A DNA stretch of 64,000 bases from Yoonia rosea (GCF_900156505.1 NZ_FTPR01000001.1:372001-436000), one strand, 5' to 3'; shown: positions 45,126 to 55,178, counted from the first letter of the stretch. Made by a program: numbers and translations. Notes: generated by a model from the sequence alone, not told the origin.

Positions 45126-46256
45126 ATGACCCAACGCTTTTCATTCGCCCTGAACGCCACTGATGGCAAAGCCCGCACCGGCGTAATCTCAACCCCGCGC
45201 GGGGATATCCGCACGCCCGCATTTATGCCTGTCGGCACCGCGGCCACTGTCAAGGCAATGATGCCTGAAAGCGTGGCCGCGACCGGCGCGGATATCTTGC
45301 TCGGCAATACCTATCACCTGATGCTGCGCCCCACAGCCGAGCGGATCGACCGCCTTGGTGGGCTGCATAAATTCATGAACTGGGACAAACCGATCCTGAC
45401 CGACAGCGGTGGTTTTCAGGTCATGAGCCTGGCCGAGTTGCGCAAGCTGACTGAGAAAGGCGTGACGTTCAAAAGCCATATTGACGGGTCCAAGCATGAA
45501 CTGACGCCCGAACGGTCGATGGAAATTCAAAAACTGCTCGGGTCCGACATCGTGATGTGTTTCGACGAATGTCCGGCACTTCCTGCTGATCGCAAGCGGA
45601 TCGCGGAAAGCATGGAATTGTCGATGCGTTGGGCGCAGCGGTCGCGCGATGCTTTCGGTGACAGGCCGGGACATGCGCTTTTTGGAATCCAGCAAGGCGG
45701 CTTGGAAGAAGACCTGCGCGCGCAGAGTGCCGAAGCGCTGAAAGCGGTCGAGTTTGATGGCTATGCCGTCGGCGGTCTGGCCGTGGGCGAAGGGCAGGAG
45801 GCGATGTTCGGCGTGCTTGATTTCGCACCTGACCAATTGCCCGTCGATAAACCCCGCTATCTGATGGGCGTGGGTAAGCCCGACGATATCGTGGGTGCTG
45901 TCAAACGCGGGATTGATATGATGGACTGTGTGCTTCCCAGCAGGTCCGGCCGCACAGGCCAGTTGTTCACCCGCCGCGGTGTGATCAACATCAAGAACGC
46001 GCGCCATGCTGATGATCCAAGACCATTGGATGAACACTGCACATGTCCTGCTTGTTCGCATTACTCGCGTGCGTACCTGCATCATGTGTTCCGTGCGCAG
46101 GAAATGATTTCCGGTATGCTTCTGACGTGGCATAACCTGCATTACTTCCAGGAGATCATGCAGGGGATGCGCGATGCGATTGCCGCAGGCCGCTTTGCAG
46201 ATTGGGAGGCCGAATTCCATGCGACCCGCGCTTTGGGGGACGTCCCGCCGCTGTGA
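45126..46256 (+). CDS. tgt: tRNA-guanine transglycosylase
   Basis: Swaps guanine for preQ1 at position 34 of certain tRNAs. The 376-residue protein has [15 protein letters not shown], the catalytic aspartate region [13 protein letters not shown] near residue 90, the second aspartate in [17 protein letters not shown], and a zinc site [16 protein letters not shown] near residue 305. The next gene's GTG overlaps its stop. Confidence 0.96.
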   Translation: MTQRFSFALNATDGKARTGVISTPRGDIRTPAFMPVGTAATVKAMMPESVAATGADILLGNTYHLMLRPTAERIDRLGGLHKFMNWDKPILTDSGGFQVMSLAELRKLTEKGVTFKSHIDGSKHELTPERSMEIQKLLGSDIVMCFDECPALPADRKRIAESMELSMRWAQRSRDAFGDRPGHALFGIQQGGLEEDLRAQSAEALKAVEFDGYAVGGLAVGEGQEAMFGVLDFAPDQLPVDKPRYLMGVGKPDDIVGAVKRGIDMMDCVLPSRSGRTGQLFTRRGVINIKNARHADDPRPLDEHCTCPACSHYSRAYLHHVFRAQEMISGMLLTWHNLHYFQEIMQGMRDAIAAGRFADWEAEFHATRALGDVPPL

Positions 46257-47158
46257 CCCAGTCATCGGTTCTCATTAATGCAAGTGACGTGACACTTGCG
46301 GGAACACTGGTGGTTCCGGATGCGGCCAAAGCGGTGGTCATTTTTGTGCACGGCTCTGGCCCGATGGATCGGGATGAGAACAGCAAGGGCGCGAAGCTGA
46401 ATATCTTCAATACCTTGGCGGACGCGTTCGCTGAGATAGGCGTCGCGTCGTTGCGGTATGACAAACGTGGCGTCGGCGCCTCTGGCGGGGATTTCAAACG
46501 CTTGCGGCAGTCTGAGATGGTGGCCGATCTCGTAGCATGCATCGCGTGGGTGCAGGCCCAAGGGCTGGGGCCCATTTATCTGTGTGGTCACTCCGAAGGA
46601 ACCGCCATTGCGCCCGCTGCTGCGGCCCAGGCCGATGTTGCCGGATTGGTGCTGCTCTGTCCTTATCTGACGTCCGGTCCGGATTTGTTGCGCTGGCAGG
46701 CGCGAAACGCGCAAACCGATGTTGCGGGTCTGAAGGGCCTCACGGGGCTGGTCGCACGGTTGATCACCAAGGTGTTTGGCGGTCCTGTGGCGCTACAGGA
46801 AAAGCTGATTGCGCGCGTGCTCGGTGGCAATTCCGATTTCGTCTGGCTGGCGGGAAAACGTGTTCCGGCGCGCTGGTTGCGTGATTTCCTGACGGCTGAT
46901 GTCGCAGCGCTTCACCGGACCAACCAGCGCCCGACCTTGGTTTTGGCTGCCGGACGTGACTGTCAGTGCCCGCCTGCAGATGCAGCAGACATCGCGCGAA
47001 TGAACCCGCAGGCGCGTCTGGCACAGATTGACGATTTGTCGCATCTTTTGCGTGCGACCTCAGAGTTCGGTTTTATGGACTACAAAAGACAATTATCTCA
47101 GCCGATGGACACGCGTGTCGCAGGGTCCGTCTGCGCGTGGCTTGCCGAGAAAACCTAA
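46253..47158 (+). CDS. Alpha/beta-hydrolase family protein
   Basis: A 301-residue hydrolase starting with GTG inside the tgt stop codon. The oxyanion-hole strand [16 protein letters not shown] comes near residue 28, the nucleophile elbow [12 protein letters not shown] near residue 103, and DLSHLLR near residue 265 supplies the histidine. The acid is probably in [11 protein letters not shown]. The substrate is unknown. It may share the tgt transcript. Confidence 0.85.
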   Translation: MTQSSVLINASDVTLAGTLVVPDAAKAVVIFVHGSGPMDRDENSKGAKLNIFNTLADAFAEIGVASLRYDKRGVGASGGDFKRLRQSEMVADLVACIAWVQAQGLGPIYLCGHSEGTAIAPAAAAQADVAGLVLLCPYLTSGPDLLRWQARNAQTDVAGLKGLTGLVARLITKVFGGPVALQEKLIARVLGGNSDFVWLAGKRVPARWLRDFLTADVAALHRTNQRPTLVLAAGRDCQCPPADAADIARMNPQARLAQIDDLSHLLRATSEFGFMDYKRQLSQPMDTRVAGSVCAWLAEKT

Positions 47159-47274
47159 CGTTACGACAGGCGACGTGCCCCGAGCATCGCACATTTTGCG
47201 GAAAACTTTTCGTCTTTGCAGCTTGCGGTCACATCATGGGACAGGCAATCTGCGCGCAACAGGTGATCATTGAG

Positions 47275-47304
47275 TTGAAACCTCTGGCAGGTCACCCCAC
47301 ATAT
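47275..47304 (+). promoter_or_regulatory. Heat-shock (RpoH)-like promoter of lon
   Basis: GTTGAAA (47274-47280), then 14 bases, then CCCCACATAT (47295-47304). This closely follows the sigma-32 consensus CTTGAAA and CCCCATNT with the right spacing. It lies about 75 bases upstream of the lon start codon. lon is a classical heat-shock gene. Confidence 0.7.
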
Positions 47305-47378
47305 TGATCCCAAGAGGAGACGCCCCATGTTGCCGCTAAAGCGGGACCGGCGCGTCTTGCCGAGAAAAGGAAAAGAGC

Positions 47379-49784
47379 ATGCAAGAACCGTTGAGTTCAT
47401 CCTATCCCGTCCTGCCGTTGCGCGACATTGTGGTGTTTCCACATATGATCGTGCCGCTTTTCGTGGGCCGCGATAAATCTGTCCGCGCCCTTGAAGAGGT
47501 GATGCAGGACGACAAGCAGATTTTGCTGTCCAGCCAGATCGACCCCGGTGAGGACGATCCCAAAGAGGACGGCATCTACAAGACAGGCGTGCTGGCTAAT
47601 GTGCTGCAGCTGCTGAAACTGCCAGACGGTACTGTAAAGGTACTGGTCGAAGGCCGTGCGCGCGTCAAAATCACAGGTTTTGTCGCCAATGACAGCTACT
47701 TCGAGGCGTCATGTGAATATCTGACCGAAACCGATGGCGACCCTGCCGAAATCGAAGCACTGGTGCGCAATGTCTCGGCCGAGTTCGAGCGCTATGCGAA
47801 GGTCAAGAAAAACATCCCTGAAGAGGCCATGGCCGCTGTCGGCGATGCGACCGAACCTGCGAAACTGGCGGACCTTGTTGCCGGTCATCTGGGTATTGAA
47901 GTCGAACAAAAGCAGGGGCTTTTGGAAACGCTTTCCGTGTCCGAGCGGCTGGAAAAGGTCTTTGGCATGATGCAGGGCGAAATGTCCGTGCTGCAGGTCG
48001 AGAAAAAGATCAAGACGCGTGTGAAATCCCAGATGGAGCGCACCCAGCGTGAGTACTATTTGAATGAGCAAATGAAGGCCATTCAGAAAGAACTCGGCGA
48101 TGGCGAGGACGGCCAGAACGAGGTTGATGAGCTTGAGGCGAAAATCGCCGAGACCAAGCTGTCCAAAGAGGCCCGCGAAAAGGTGGATGCCGAGCTGAAA
48201 AAGCTCAAGAACATGTCGCCGATGAGCGCCGAAGCCACTGTTGTCCGCAACTATCTGGACTGGATCCTTGGCGTGCCATGGGGCACCAAATCCCGCACGA
48301 AAAAGGACCTGCACAAAGCGCAGGCGATCCTTGATGCGGATCACTACGGTCTTGAGAAGGTCAAAGAGCGCATTGTCGAGTATCTTGCGGTGCAACAGCG
48401 CTCAGCCAAGCTCAAGGGCCCGATCATGTGTCTGGTCGGCCCTCCGGGTGTGGGTAAAACAAGCTTGGGCAAATCTGTCGCCAAAGCGACCGGGCGCGAG
48501 TTTATCCGCATCAGTCTGGGTGGTGTGCGTGACGAAAGTGAAATCCGCGGTCACCGCCGGACTTATATCGGTTCGATGCCCGGCAAGATCATTCAGGCGC
48601 TGAAAAAGGCGAAAACCACGAACCCGCTCATCCTGCTCGATGAAATCGACAAGATGGGCCAGGACTTCCGTGGTGACCCTGCATCTGCCATGCTTGAAGT
48701 GCTTGATCCGGAACAGAACAGCACATTCGTCGATCACTATCTCGAGGTCGAGTATGACCTTTCGAACGTGATGTTCCTGACGACGGCGAACTCCTACAAC
48801 ATGCCCGGACCACTTTTGGACCGGATGGAGATCATTTCGCTCTCGGGTTACACCGAGGATGAAAAGGTGGAAATCGCCAAGCAACACCTGCTGCCCAAGG
48901 TCATGAAAAACCACGGTTTGAAGGCCAAGGAATTCTCGGTGTCTGATGACGCCTTGCTGGCGATGGTGCGGGTTTATACCCGTGAGGCCGGCGTGCGGAA
49001 CATGGAACGTGAATTGGCGAAAGTGGCCCGCAAGGCCGTGACCAAGATCGTCAAGAAAGAAGCCGACGTGATTGAAGTCACAGCCCAAAATCTGTCTGAC
49101 TTCCTTGGGGTCGAAAAGCACCGCTTTGGTCTTGCCGAGGAAAGCGATCAGGTTGGTGTTGTTACCGGTCTGGCATGGACCTCTGTGGGTGGCGAGCTTC
49201 TCAACATCGAAGCGCTGCGCCTGCCGGGTAAAGGCCGGATGAAGACTACCGGTAAGCTGGGCGATGTAATGAAGGAATCGATTGATGCGGCCTCATCCTA
49301 CGTGCGCTCGATTGCGCCCGAGATCGGGGTGAAGCCACCAAAGTTCGATACCATCGACATTCACGTTCACGTACCGGATGGCGCGACACCGAAGGACGGG
49401 CCAAGTGCGGGTCTGGCGATGGTGACATCCATTGTGTCGGTGCTGACGGGTATTCCGGTGCGCAAGGATATCGCCATGACCGGCGAGGTGTCTTTGCGCG
49501 GCAACGCGATGCCAATCGGTGGTTTGAAAGAAAAGCTGCTGGCGGCGCTGCGTGGGGGTATCACCACGGTGTTGATCCCGCAGGACAACGCCAAGGACCT
49601 GCCGGAAATCCCGGATAACGTGAAAGAGGGGCTGACGATTATCCCTGTCACCCATGTGTCCGAGGTGCTGGAGCACGCACTGGTCCGCAAGCCCGAGGCG
49701 ATTGAGTGGGACGAGGCCGCCGAAGAGGCCGCCGCCGCCGCGCTCAAGGCGCAAGGTGGCGGTGAAGTGGCGCGCGCGCACTAA
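47379..49784 (+). CDS. lon: ATP-dependent protease Lon
   Basis: The 801-residue serine/lysine AAA+ protease that removes damaged and regulatory proteins. The N-terminal substrate domain opens with YPVLPLRDIVVFPHMIVPLF. The ATPase has Walker A VGPPGVGKTSLGKS near residue 355 and Walker B LILLDEIDKMG. The protease domain has the catalytic serine in PKDGPSAGLAM near residue 675 and the lysine in GGLKEKLLAALRGG. A heat-shock-like promoter precedes it and an HU-like gene follows, as in the lon-hupB order. Confidence 0.98.
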   Translation: MQEPLSSSYPVLPLRDIVVFPHMIVPLFVGRDKSVRALEEVMQDDKQILLSSQIDPGEDDPKEDGIYKTGVLANVLQLLKLPDGTVKVLVEGRARVKITGFVANDSYFEASCEYLTETDGDPAEIEALVRNVSAEFERYAKVKKNIPEEAMAAVGDATEPAKLADLVAGHLGIEVEQKQGLLETLSVSERLEKVFGMMQGEMSVLQVEKKIKTRVKSQMERTQREYYLNEQMKAIQKELGDGEDGQNEVDELEAKIAETKLSKEAREKVDAELKKLKNMSPMSAEATVVRNYLDWILGVPWGTKSRTKKDLHKAQAILDADHYGLEKVKERIVEYLAVQQRSAKLKGPIMCLVGPPGVGKTSLGKSVAKATGREFIRISLGGVRDESEIRGHRRTYIGSMPGKIIQALKKAKTTNPLILLDEIDKMGQDFRGDPASAMLEVLDPEQNSTFVDHYLEVEYDLSNVMFLTTANSYNMPGPLLDRMEIISLSGYTEDEKVEIAKQHLLPKVMKNHGLKAKEFSVSDDALLAMVRVYTREAGVRNMERELAKVARKAVTKIVKKEADVIEVTAQNLSDFLGVEKHRFGLAEESDQVGVVTGLAWTSVGGELLNIEALRLPGKGRMKTTGKLGDVMKESIDAASSYVRSIAPEIGVKPPKFDTIDIHVHVPDGATPKDGPSAGLAMVTSIVSVLTGIPVRKDIAMTGEVSLRGNAMPIGGLKEKLLAALRGGITTVLIPQDNAKDLPEIPDNVKEGLTIIPVTHVSEVLEHALVRKPEAIEWDEAAEEAAAAALKAQGGGEVARAH

Positions 49785-49808
49785 CTGCGGACTAATTTGA
49801 TGAAAGAC

Positions 49809-49839
49809 AAAGGCGCCCTTGCTTGCGGGGGCGCCTTTT
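49809..49839 (+). terminator. Terminator after lon
   Basis: AAAGGCGCCC pairs with GGGCGCCTTT across a loop of about ten bases, then a short T-run. It separates lon from the HU-like gene. Confidence 0.85.
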
Positions 49840-49913
49840 GCATGCGCTATCCGCTTGACGTTGCTGGCCGCAAAGGACGTAATGCTCGCAACACATGAAA
49901 GGGACGAATGCAC

Positions 49914-50228
49914 ATGGCACGTCAGCCAAAAGAAACGCCGGAAACCGCAAAGACCGAGGACGGAACGCTGAAAAAGCCGGAGCTTCTTGATGCGGTTGTG
50001 GCGCGTACGAACCTCAAAAAGCGGGATGTCAAACCTGCCGTTGAGGCCGCCCTCGCGGTCTTGGGCGAAGCGCTGCGCGAGGGCGCAGTTGTGAATTTGC
50101 CGCCTTTGGGCAAGCTGCGCGTGGTCAAGACAAAACCGCTTGATGGCGGTGCTGCGGTTGTCACGTTGAAATTGCGCACGCCCAAGGATGCCACGGTTGC
50201 TGCCGAGGCCGCTTCTGACGACGCCTGA
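49914..50228 (+). CDS. HU-family DNA-binding protein
   Basis: A 104-residue nucleoid protein. The core LKKPELLDAVVARTNLKKRDVKPAVEAALAVLGEALREG matches the HU/IHF helical dimerisation part, and VNLPPLGKLRVVKTKPL the start of the beta arms. N- and C-terminal tails are longer and more charged than in E. coli HU, and the C-terminus is alanine-rich. The position just after lon repeats the E. coli lon-hupB order. Confidence 0.85.
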   Translation: MARQPKETPETAKTEDGTLKKPELLDAVVARTNLKKRDVKPAVEAALAVLGEALREGAVVNLPPLGKLRVVKTKPLDGGAAVVTLKLRTPKDATVAAEAASDDA

Positions 50229-50240
50229 TGCGGGCCAGCG

Positions 50241-50795
50241 ATGCGGTATCCTGAACTCTATATCCTGCGCCACGGCCAAACGATGTGGAACGCCGAGAAC
50301 CGGATGCAGGGGGAGCTGAATTCGCCGCTGACCGAGAAGGGCCTGCGCGATGCTGCAAAGCAAAGAGAAATTCTTGCGATGCGTGATCTGGGCGATTTTG
50401 TCTTTATCAGCAGCCCGCAGGGGCGGGCGTTCCAAACAGCGGGAATCGCTTTGGCCGGAATTGCTGATCATATTCGGACAGATGATCGTTTGCGCGAGAT
50501 CGGTGTCGGCGATTGGTCGGGCCGTCTTCGGGATGAACTGCCGATGCCAACCAACCCCTATCAATCACAATATGAAATCGCCCCGAATGGCGAGGGTTTT
50601 GCACGGCTCAAACTGCGGTGCCGTGCGTTTCTTGCTGATTTGAAAGGGCCTGCCGTCCTTGTCACGCATGGGATTACCAGCAGTATGATCCGTGTGTTGG
50701 TCGTTGGCGAAAAGGCGCATGCCGAGCGTCACAGCCACGGCGGGCAGGGCCGCGTATATCACCTGAAAGATGGCGAACAATTCCTCTTGGAATAG
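50241..50795 (+). CDS. Histidine phosphatase family protein
   Basis: A 184-residue phosphoglycerate-mutase-like enzyme. The phosphohistidine motif LYILRHGQTMWNAENRMQG lies at residues 7-25, and the second histidine in VLVTHGITSSMIRV near residue 142. It is 12 bases downstream of the HU-like gene. The substrate is not evident; such proteins dephosphorylate small metabolites. Confidence 0.88.
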   Translation: MRYPELYILRHGQTMWNAENRMQGELNSPLTEKGLRDAAKQREILAMRDLGDFVFISSPQGRAFQTAGIALAGIADHIRTDDRLREIGVGDWSGRLRDELPMPTNPYQSQYEIAPNGEGFARLKLRCRAFLADLKGPAVLVTHGITSSMIRVLVVGEKAHAERHSHGGQGRVYHLKDGEQFLLE

Positions 50796-50836
50796 GCTTG
50801 CACTACCCTGAACACTCGTCTAAATGATGCCGCATC

Positions 50837-50912
50837 GGGTGATTAGCTCAGTTGGTAGAGCGCTTCCTTTACACGGAAGATGTCGGGAGTTCGAGCCTCT
50901 CATCACCCACCA
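50837..50912 (+). tRNA. tRNA-Val (TAC anticodon)
   Basis: A 76-base cloverleaf including encoded CCA. The acceptor stem is GGGTGAT with ATCACCC and discriminator A. The D-arm is GCTCAGTTGGTAGAGC, and the anticodon stem CTTCC/GGAAG carries loop TTTACAC with anticodon TAC. The T-arm contains TTCGAGC. Confidence 0.96.
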
Positions 50913-51048
50913 TTCCTTCCCATAAAATGCAAATTGCGATTACACGGATGTGTTCTGCGCATCTGCGCACATAGACCCTTCGCCGGGCGCTCTATCTTAA
51001 TTTTTCGCACCAATTATCTTGTTGGTAACGTAGGAATGGAGTGCAGAT

Positions 51049-51987
51049 ATGAGCTGGAACCCAACACTGAATGCCCATAATCCGACCGGTGACGCGATTG
51101 ATGCGATCGACACTGTGATCGTGTCGCGCGCGCGTGACATTGGTGGTTTTGAAGTGCGGCGTGCTTTGCCCGCGCCGCGTCGGCAGATGGTCGGCCCCTT
51201 TATCTTCTTTGACCAGATGGGCCCTGCTGAATTTCTGACGGGCGAGGGCATTGACGTGCGCCCGCATCCGCATATCGGCTTGGCGACCGTCACCTATCTG
51301 CATAGCGGCACCATTCATCACCGCGATAGTCTGGGGACGGACCAGTGGATCGAAGCGGGTGATGTGAACCTGATGGTGGCAGGTCACGGGATCACCCATT
51401 CGGAACGCGTTGACGGGATCCAGCGGATGAAGCCGCAGCGGATGTTTGGCGTCCAGTCATGGATCGCGCTGCCCAAAGGGGCCGAGGATCGCGAAGCGGG
51501 ATTTATCCATGCGCCCAAAGCGGAATTGCCGTTCTTGGAAGGCGAGGGCAAACAGGTACGCCTGATTATGGGCGAGGCTTACGGCGAACGCGCGCCGGTC
51601 GAGACGCCGTCTGAAATGTTCTACCTTGACGCGGTGCTGGAACCTTATGCGGCCATGCCGCTGCCGGACAACCACGAAGACCGTGGGGCCTATGTTCTTG
51701 AAGGTGAAGTAGAAATCGCAGGGCAGGTGTTTGATCAGGGCAAGATGGTCACCTTCCGTCCCGGTGACCGGATCAGCATGAAAGCGGGGCCGTGGGGCGC
51801 CCGTGTGATGTTGCTGGGTGGGGCGACCATGGAAGGCGAGCGCTATATCTGGTGGAATTTTGTGGCGTCGAGCAAAGAGCGGATTGAGGAGGCGAAAGAG
51901 GCCTGGCGTGCCGGAGATTGGCAGAATGGCCGCTTTCAATTGCCCCCCGGTGATGACACGGAATTTATTCCGCTGCCTAAGCGTTAA
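51049..51987 (+). CDS. Pirin family protein
   Basis: A 312-residue double-cupin protein. The N-terminal cupin holds the metal-binding pattern DVRPHPHIGLATVTYL and HSGTIHHRDSLG, giving the histidine cluster near residues 66-90, plus the histidines of VAGHGITHSER. Pirins include quercetinases and transcription cofactors; the function here is unassigned. It stands alone between tRNA genes. Confidence 0.92.
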   Translation: MSWNPTLNAHNPTGDAIDAIDTVIVSRARDIGGFEVRRALPAPRRQMVGPFIFFDQMGPAEFLTGEGIDVRPHPHIGLATVTYLHSGTIHHRDSLGTDQWIEAGDVNLMVAGHGITHSERVDGIQRMKPQRMFGVQSWIALPKGAEDREAGFIHAPKAELPFLEGEGKQVRLIMGEAYGERAPVETPSEMFYLDAVLEPYAAMPLPDNHEDRGAYVLEGEVEIAGQVFDQGKMVTFRPGDRISMKAGPWGARVMLLGGATMEGERYIWWNFVASSKERIEEAKEAWRAGDWQNGRFQLPPGDDTEFIPLPKR

Positions 51988-52058
51988 GGGCGCTTGACGG
52001 GGCGGGTTTGCGCACTTAGAAGCAGCGCACGTCCAGCGCTTGCTGGACAAGCAGATGC

Positions 52059-52135
52059 GCGGTTGTAGCTCAGTTGGTTAGAGTACCGGCCTGTCACGCC
52101 GGGGGTCGCGGGTTCGAGCCCCGTCAACCGCGCCA
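52059..52135 (+). tRNA. tRNA-Asp (GTC anticodon), copy 1
   Basis: A 77-base cloverleaf with encoded CCA. The acceptor stem is GCGGTTG/CAACCGC with discriminator G. The anticodon stem CCGGC/GCCGG carries loop CTGTCAC, anticodon GTC. The T-arm contains GGTTCGAGCC. It is identical to the copy at 52421. Confidence 0.97.
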
Positions 52136-52420
52136 CTGCCTTCCCCCCACCGATCAGAAGATGACGCAACGCCCTTGGCGGCACCGTGGCGTTGGACTGC
52201 GTTTACCGTTATTTTCCTGGCAAAAGTCCGGTGCACAGGCGGTACAGCATCCGTACACAGCCTGTACACACAGATGCGGACATCCGCGCAGTTTAACGCA
52301 CCGCGCGCGGTCAAGTCTGAACAAGATTTAAATTCCGCCAGACCATTTTGGAAAAACCGCACTGCGATGAAGATTCGGCGTTGACGCCCCGCGCATCCAC
52401 GACTATTCCGCCCCCTACGC

Positions 52421-52497
52421 GCGGTTGTAGCTCAGTTGGTTAGAGTACCGGCCTGTCACGCCGGGGGTCGCGGGTTCGAGCCCCGTCAACCGCGCCA
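52421..52497 (+). tRNA. tRNA-Asp (GTC anticodon), copy 2
   Basis: Identical over all 77 bases to the tRNA-Asp at 52059, including the encoded CCA. The two are separated by 285 bases of non-coding sequence. A hairpin terminator follows at 52519. Confidence 0.97.
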
Positions 52498-52518
52498 TTT
52501 TCCCAAGTTGCTGCTTAA

Positions 52519-52540
52519 AAGGTGGGTCATGGCCCACCTT
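52519..52540. terminator. Hairpin terminator between tRNA-Asp and the aldo/keto reductase gene
   Basis: AAGGTGGG and CCCACCTT pair around TCATGG, followed by CTTTTTG on the plus strand and TTTTAA on the minus strand. It can end both the tRNA transcript and the convergent gene. The stem shares AAGGTGG and CATG with the palindrome at 6851-6878. Confidence 0.85.
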
Positions 52541-52555
52541 CTTTTTGACGCGCGC

Positions 52556-53623
52556 TTAATCCAACTCCGACGAGCGGGCCCAGAGGTTGATCGCTTCCTC
52601 GGAACTGATCTCGTCGATCTGTTTCAGCTCAGCCTCGGTAAAGTCGAGGTTGTCGATGGCACCAGCGCAATCAATGATCTGTTCGGGCCGTGACGCGCCG
52701 ATCAGTGCTGTGGTCACGCGACCGCCGCGCAGAACCCATGCGATGGCCATTTGCGCAAGGGTTTGCCCCCGTGCCTGTGCCATGTCATTGAGTGCGCGCA
52801 CGCTCGCCAGCGAGCTTTCGTTGATCATGCCGTCGAGCAGCGATTTACCTTGTGTCGCCCGGCTGCCTTCGGGAATGCCACCCAGATATTTTGACGTCAG
52901 GATGCCTTGCGCCAATGGTGTGAAGGCGATGGAGCCGACGCCAAGCTCATCCAGTGTATCCAGGAGCCCGTCATGTTCCACCCAGCGGTTCAGCAGGTTG
53001 TAGGACGGCTGGTGGATCAGGCAGGGTGTGCCAAGGTCCTTCAGGATCGCCACTGCCTCGCGGGTCCGTTGGGAATTGTAGCTGGAGATGCCCGCATAGA
53101 GCGCGCGGCCCGAGCGCACGATATGATCAAGCGCGCCCATGGTTTCCTCAAGCGGGGTATCGGGATCAAAACGGTGCGAATAGAAAATATCGACATAATC
53201 CAGCCCCATCCGTCTCAGTGACTGGTCGCAGGAGGCGATCAGGTATTTGCGCGATCCCCATTCGCCATAAGGGCCGGGCCACATGTCGTAGCCTGCTTTG
53301 CTTGAAATGATCAGTTCGTCGCGGTGGCCGTTGAAATCGGTTTTGAGGATGTCGCCAAAGGCCTCTTCCGCCGATCCTGCGGGCGGGCCATAGTTATTGG
53401 CCAGATCGAAATGCGTGATCCCCAGATCAAAGGCCGTCTGGCACATAGCGCGTTTGGTGGCGTGCGGCGTGTCCTCGCCGAAATTGTGCCACAGGCCAAG
53501 GCTGATCGCGGGGAGTTGCACGCCCGAATTGCCACAGCGGCGGTAGACCATTTTGTCATAACGGTCAGCGGCCGGGTGGTAGGGGGATGTGCTCATATAC
53601 GGGGGGCGTGATGCATTACTCAT
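52556..53623 (-). CDS. Aldo/keto reductase, YghZ-like
   Basis: A 355-residue NADPH-dependent reductase. The catalytic tetrad is visible: aspartate and tyrosine in FDLANNYGPPAGSAEE, lysine in IISSKAGYDMWPGPYG, and histidine in FYSHRFDPDTPLEE. The start YRRCGNSGVQLPAISLGLWHNFG closely resembles E. coli YghZ (L-glyceraldehyde-3-phosphate reductase). An ATG at 53596 is an alternative start with nine fewer residues. Confidence 0.92.
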   Translation of the reverse strand: MSNASRPPYMSTSPYHPAADRYDKMVYRRCGNSGVQLPAISLGLWHNFGEDTPHATKRAMCQTAFDLGITHFDLANNYGPPAGSAEEAFGDILKTDFNGHRDELIISSKAGYDMWPGPYGEWGSRKYLIASCDQSLRRMGLDYVDIFYSHRFDPDTPLEETMGALDHIVRSGRALYAGISSYNSQRTREAVAILKDLGTPCLIHQPSYNLLNRWVEHDGLLDTLDELGVGSIAFTPLAQGILTSKYLGGIPEGSRATQGKSLLDGMINESSLASVRALNDMAQARGQTLAQMAIAWVLRGGRVTTALIGASRPEQIIDCAGAIDNLDFTEAELKQIDEISSEEAINLWARSSELD

Positions 53624-53680
53624 CCGCCTAACATGGGCGAATGCGGGGGCATGTCAAACGGATCATGCCCCCGCACTATT

Positions 53681-55054
53681 TTAGCTTGTCATTGCGTGCA
53701 GGATACGTGCCCAGCTGCGGATGCCTTTGTGAAAGGACGACAGGTCATATTTCTCGTTCGGGGAATGCAGCCCGTCATCGTCTTTGCCAAAACCGATCAG
53801 CATCGTGTCCATATCAAGGATTTCCTTGAAGTGCCCCGCAATCGGGATCGACCCGCCGCCGCCGGTAAAGGCCGCCGCGTTCGGCCATTCATCCGAGAGC
53901 GCCTTGCGGGCCTGTGCAAAGGCCGGATGCGTGGTGGTCATCACCGAGGCCTTGCTCGCGCCATGGTCTTTGAAGCTGACGCTGCAATCGGCAGGCAGCA
54001 TATCCTGCACCATTTTCCGGAAGGCTTTGCGGATTTCGTGGGGGTTTTGTGTGCCGACAAGCCGGAAGCTGATCTTTGCGGAGGCCTTGGACGGCAGCAC
54101 GGTTTTGAAGCCATCGCCGGTATAGCCCGACCAGATCCCGTTCACCTCGCAGGTGGGACGTGACCAGATCATTTCCAGCGGGCGGCGGCCTTTCTCGCCT
54201 GCAGGCTCGGAGAGACCGACTTCGCCCAGAAAGCTTTCGTGATCGAATTTCAGGTCGTCCCAAGCGGCCGCAAGTTCGTTCGAAAGCTCGGGTACGCCTT
54301 CATAGAAACCGGGCACGGTGATCCGGCCTTCATCGTCGTGGAGTGCCGCAATGATGCGCGCCAGCACGCGGGCAGGGTTCATCGCGACCCCGCCGTACAT
54401 GCCCGAGTGGAGGTCGCGGCTTGGGCCTGTGATGGTCAGCTCTTCGCCCAAGAGACCGCGCAGTTGCGTCATGATCGCGGGTGTGTTTTCGTCGAAGAGC
54501 GAGGTGTCCGAGATCAGCGCGATATCGGCGGTGAGCTCGGCGCGGTTTTCTTCCATGAATGGTGTCAGTGAGGGTGAGCCGGATTCCTCTTCGCCCTCAA
54601 AGAACATCGAAATATTGGCGGGCAGGGTGCCATGTACGGCTTTCCACGCACGGCAGGCCTCGACGAAGGTCATCAGCTGGCCTTTGTCGTCCGCGGTACC
54701 ACGACCGCGGATAACCTTGCCCTTTGGCGTTTCCTCGATGCGGGGATCAAAAGGGTCGTTGTCCCAAAGCTCAAGTGGATCAACGGGTTGCACGTCATAG
54801 TGTCCGTAGAACAGTAAGTGCGCTGCGTCCCCGCCGGAGTGGCCGACGACCATCGGATGGCCGGGTGTCGGGCGCTTGGAGGCGTCAAAACCGATGGATT
54901 TCAGATCCGCCACAAGCCAGTCAGCGGCCCTGTCACAATCTGCCTTGAAAGCAGGGTCGGTCGAGATCGAGGGGATGCGCAGCAGTTCAAACAGGCGCTC
55001 TGTGGCTTGGGGGAGATCTGCGTCGATCCGTGCAAGGACGGGGTCTAGGGTCAT
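53681..55054 (-). CDS. M20-family metallopeptidase (dipeptidase-like)
   Basis: A 457-residue zinc peptidase. The first metal ligands are in LLFYGHYDVQPVDPLELW near residue 90 and the bridging and catalytic acids in ADDKGQL and MFFEGEEESGSPSL near residue 150. A lid domain (about 200-340) follows, then FTGGGGSIPIAGHF at the end. The size and EGEEESGS motif suit the dipeptidase-type M20 group. GAGG lies seven bases before the ATG at 55054. Confidence 0.92.
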   Translation of the reverse strand: MTLDPVLARIDADLPQATERLFELLRIPSISTDPAFKADCDRAADWLVADLKSIGFDASKRPTPGHPMVVGHSGGDAAHLLFYGHYDVQPVDPLELWDNDPFDPRIEETPKGKVIRGRGTADDKGQLMTFVEACRAWKAVHGTLPANISMFFEGEEESGSPSLTPFMEENRAELTADIALISDTSLFDENTPAIMTQLRGLLGEELTITGPSRDLHSGMYGGVAMNPARVLARIIAALHDDEGRITVPGFYEGVPELSNELAAAWDDLKFDHESFLGEVGLSEPAGEKGRRPLEMIWSRPTCEVNGIWSGYTGDGFKTVLPSKASAKISFRLVGTQNPHEIRKAFRKMVQDMLPADCSVSFKDHGASKASVMTTTHPAFAQARKALSDEWPNAAAFTGGGGSIPIAGHFKEILDMDTMLIGFGKDDDGLHSPNEKYDLSSFHKGIRSWARILHAMTS

Positions 55055-55178
55055 AACGGGCCTCATATTTAGGATTTTGGCGCAGGGTTGTCGGAAACCG
55101 GCGCAAGGTCAATGGGGGCGCTGAAAGGGGCGCTGCCCCTCGCGCTCACCCCGAAGTTTGAGGAGACATGGAAAGTTG

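Noticed and set aside
44900..45163. An 87-codon frame overlapping the tgt start
   Set aside because: It overlaps a certain gene, has no ribosome site and no recognisable sequence.
49293..50564. A 423-codon minus-strand frame opposite the end of lon and the HU gene
   Set aside because: It spans several real genes on the other strand and crosses a terminator; it has no recognisable domain.
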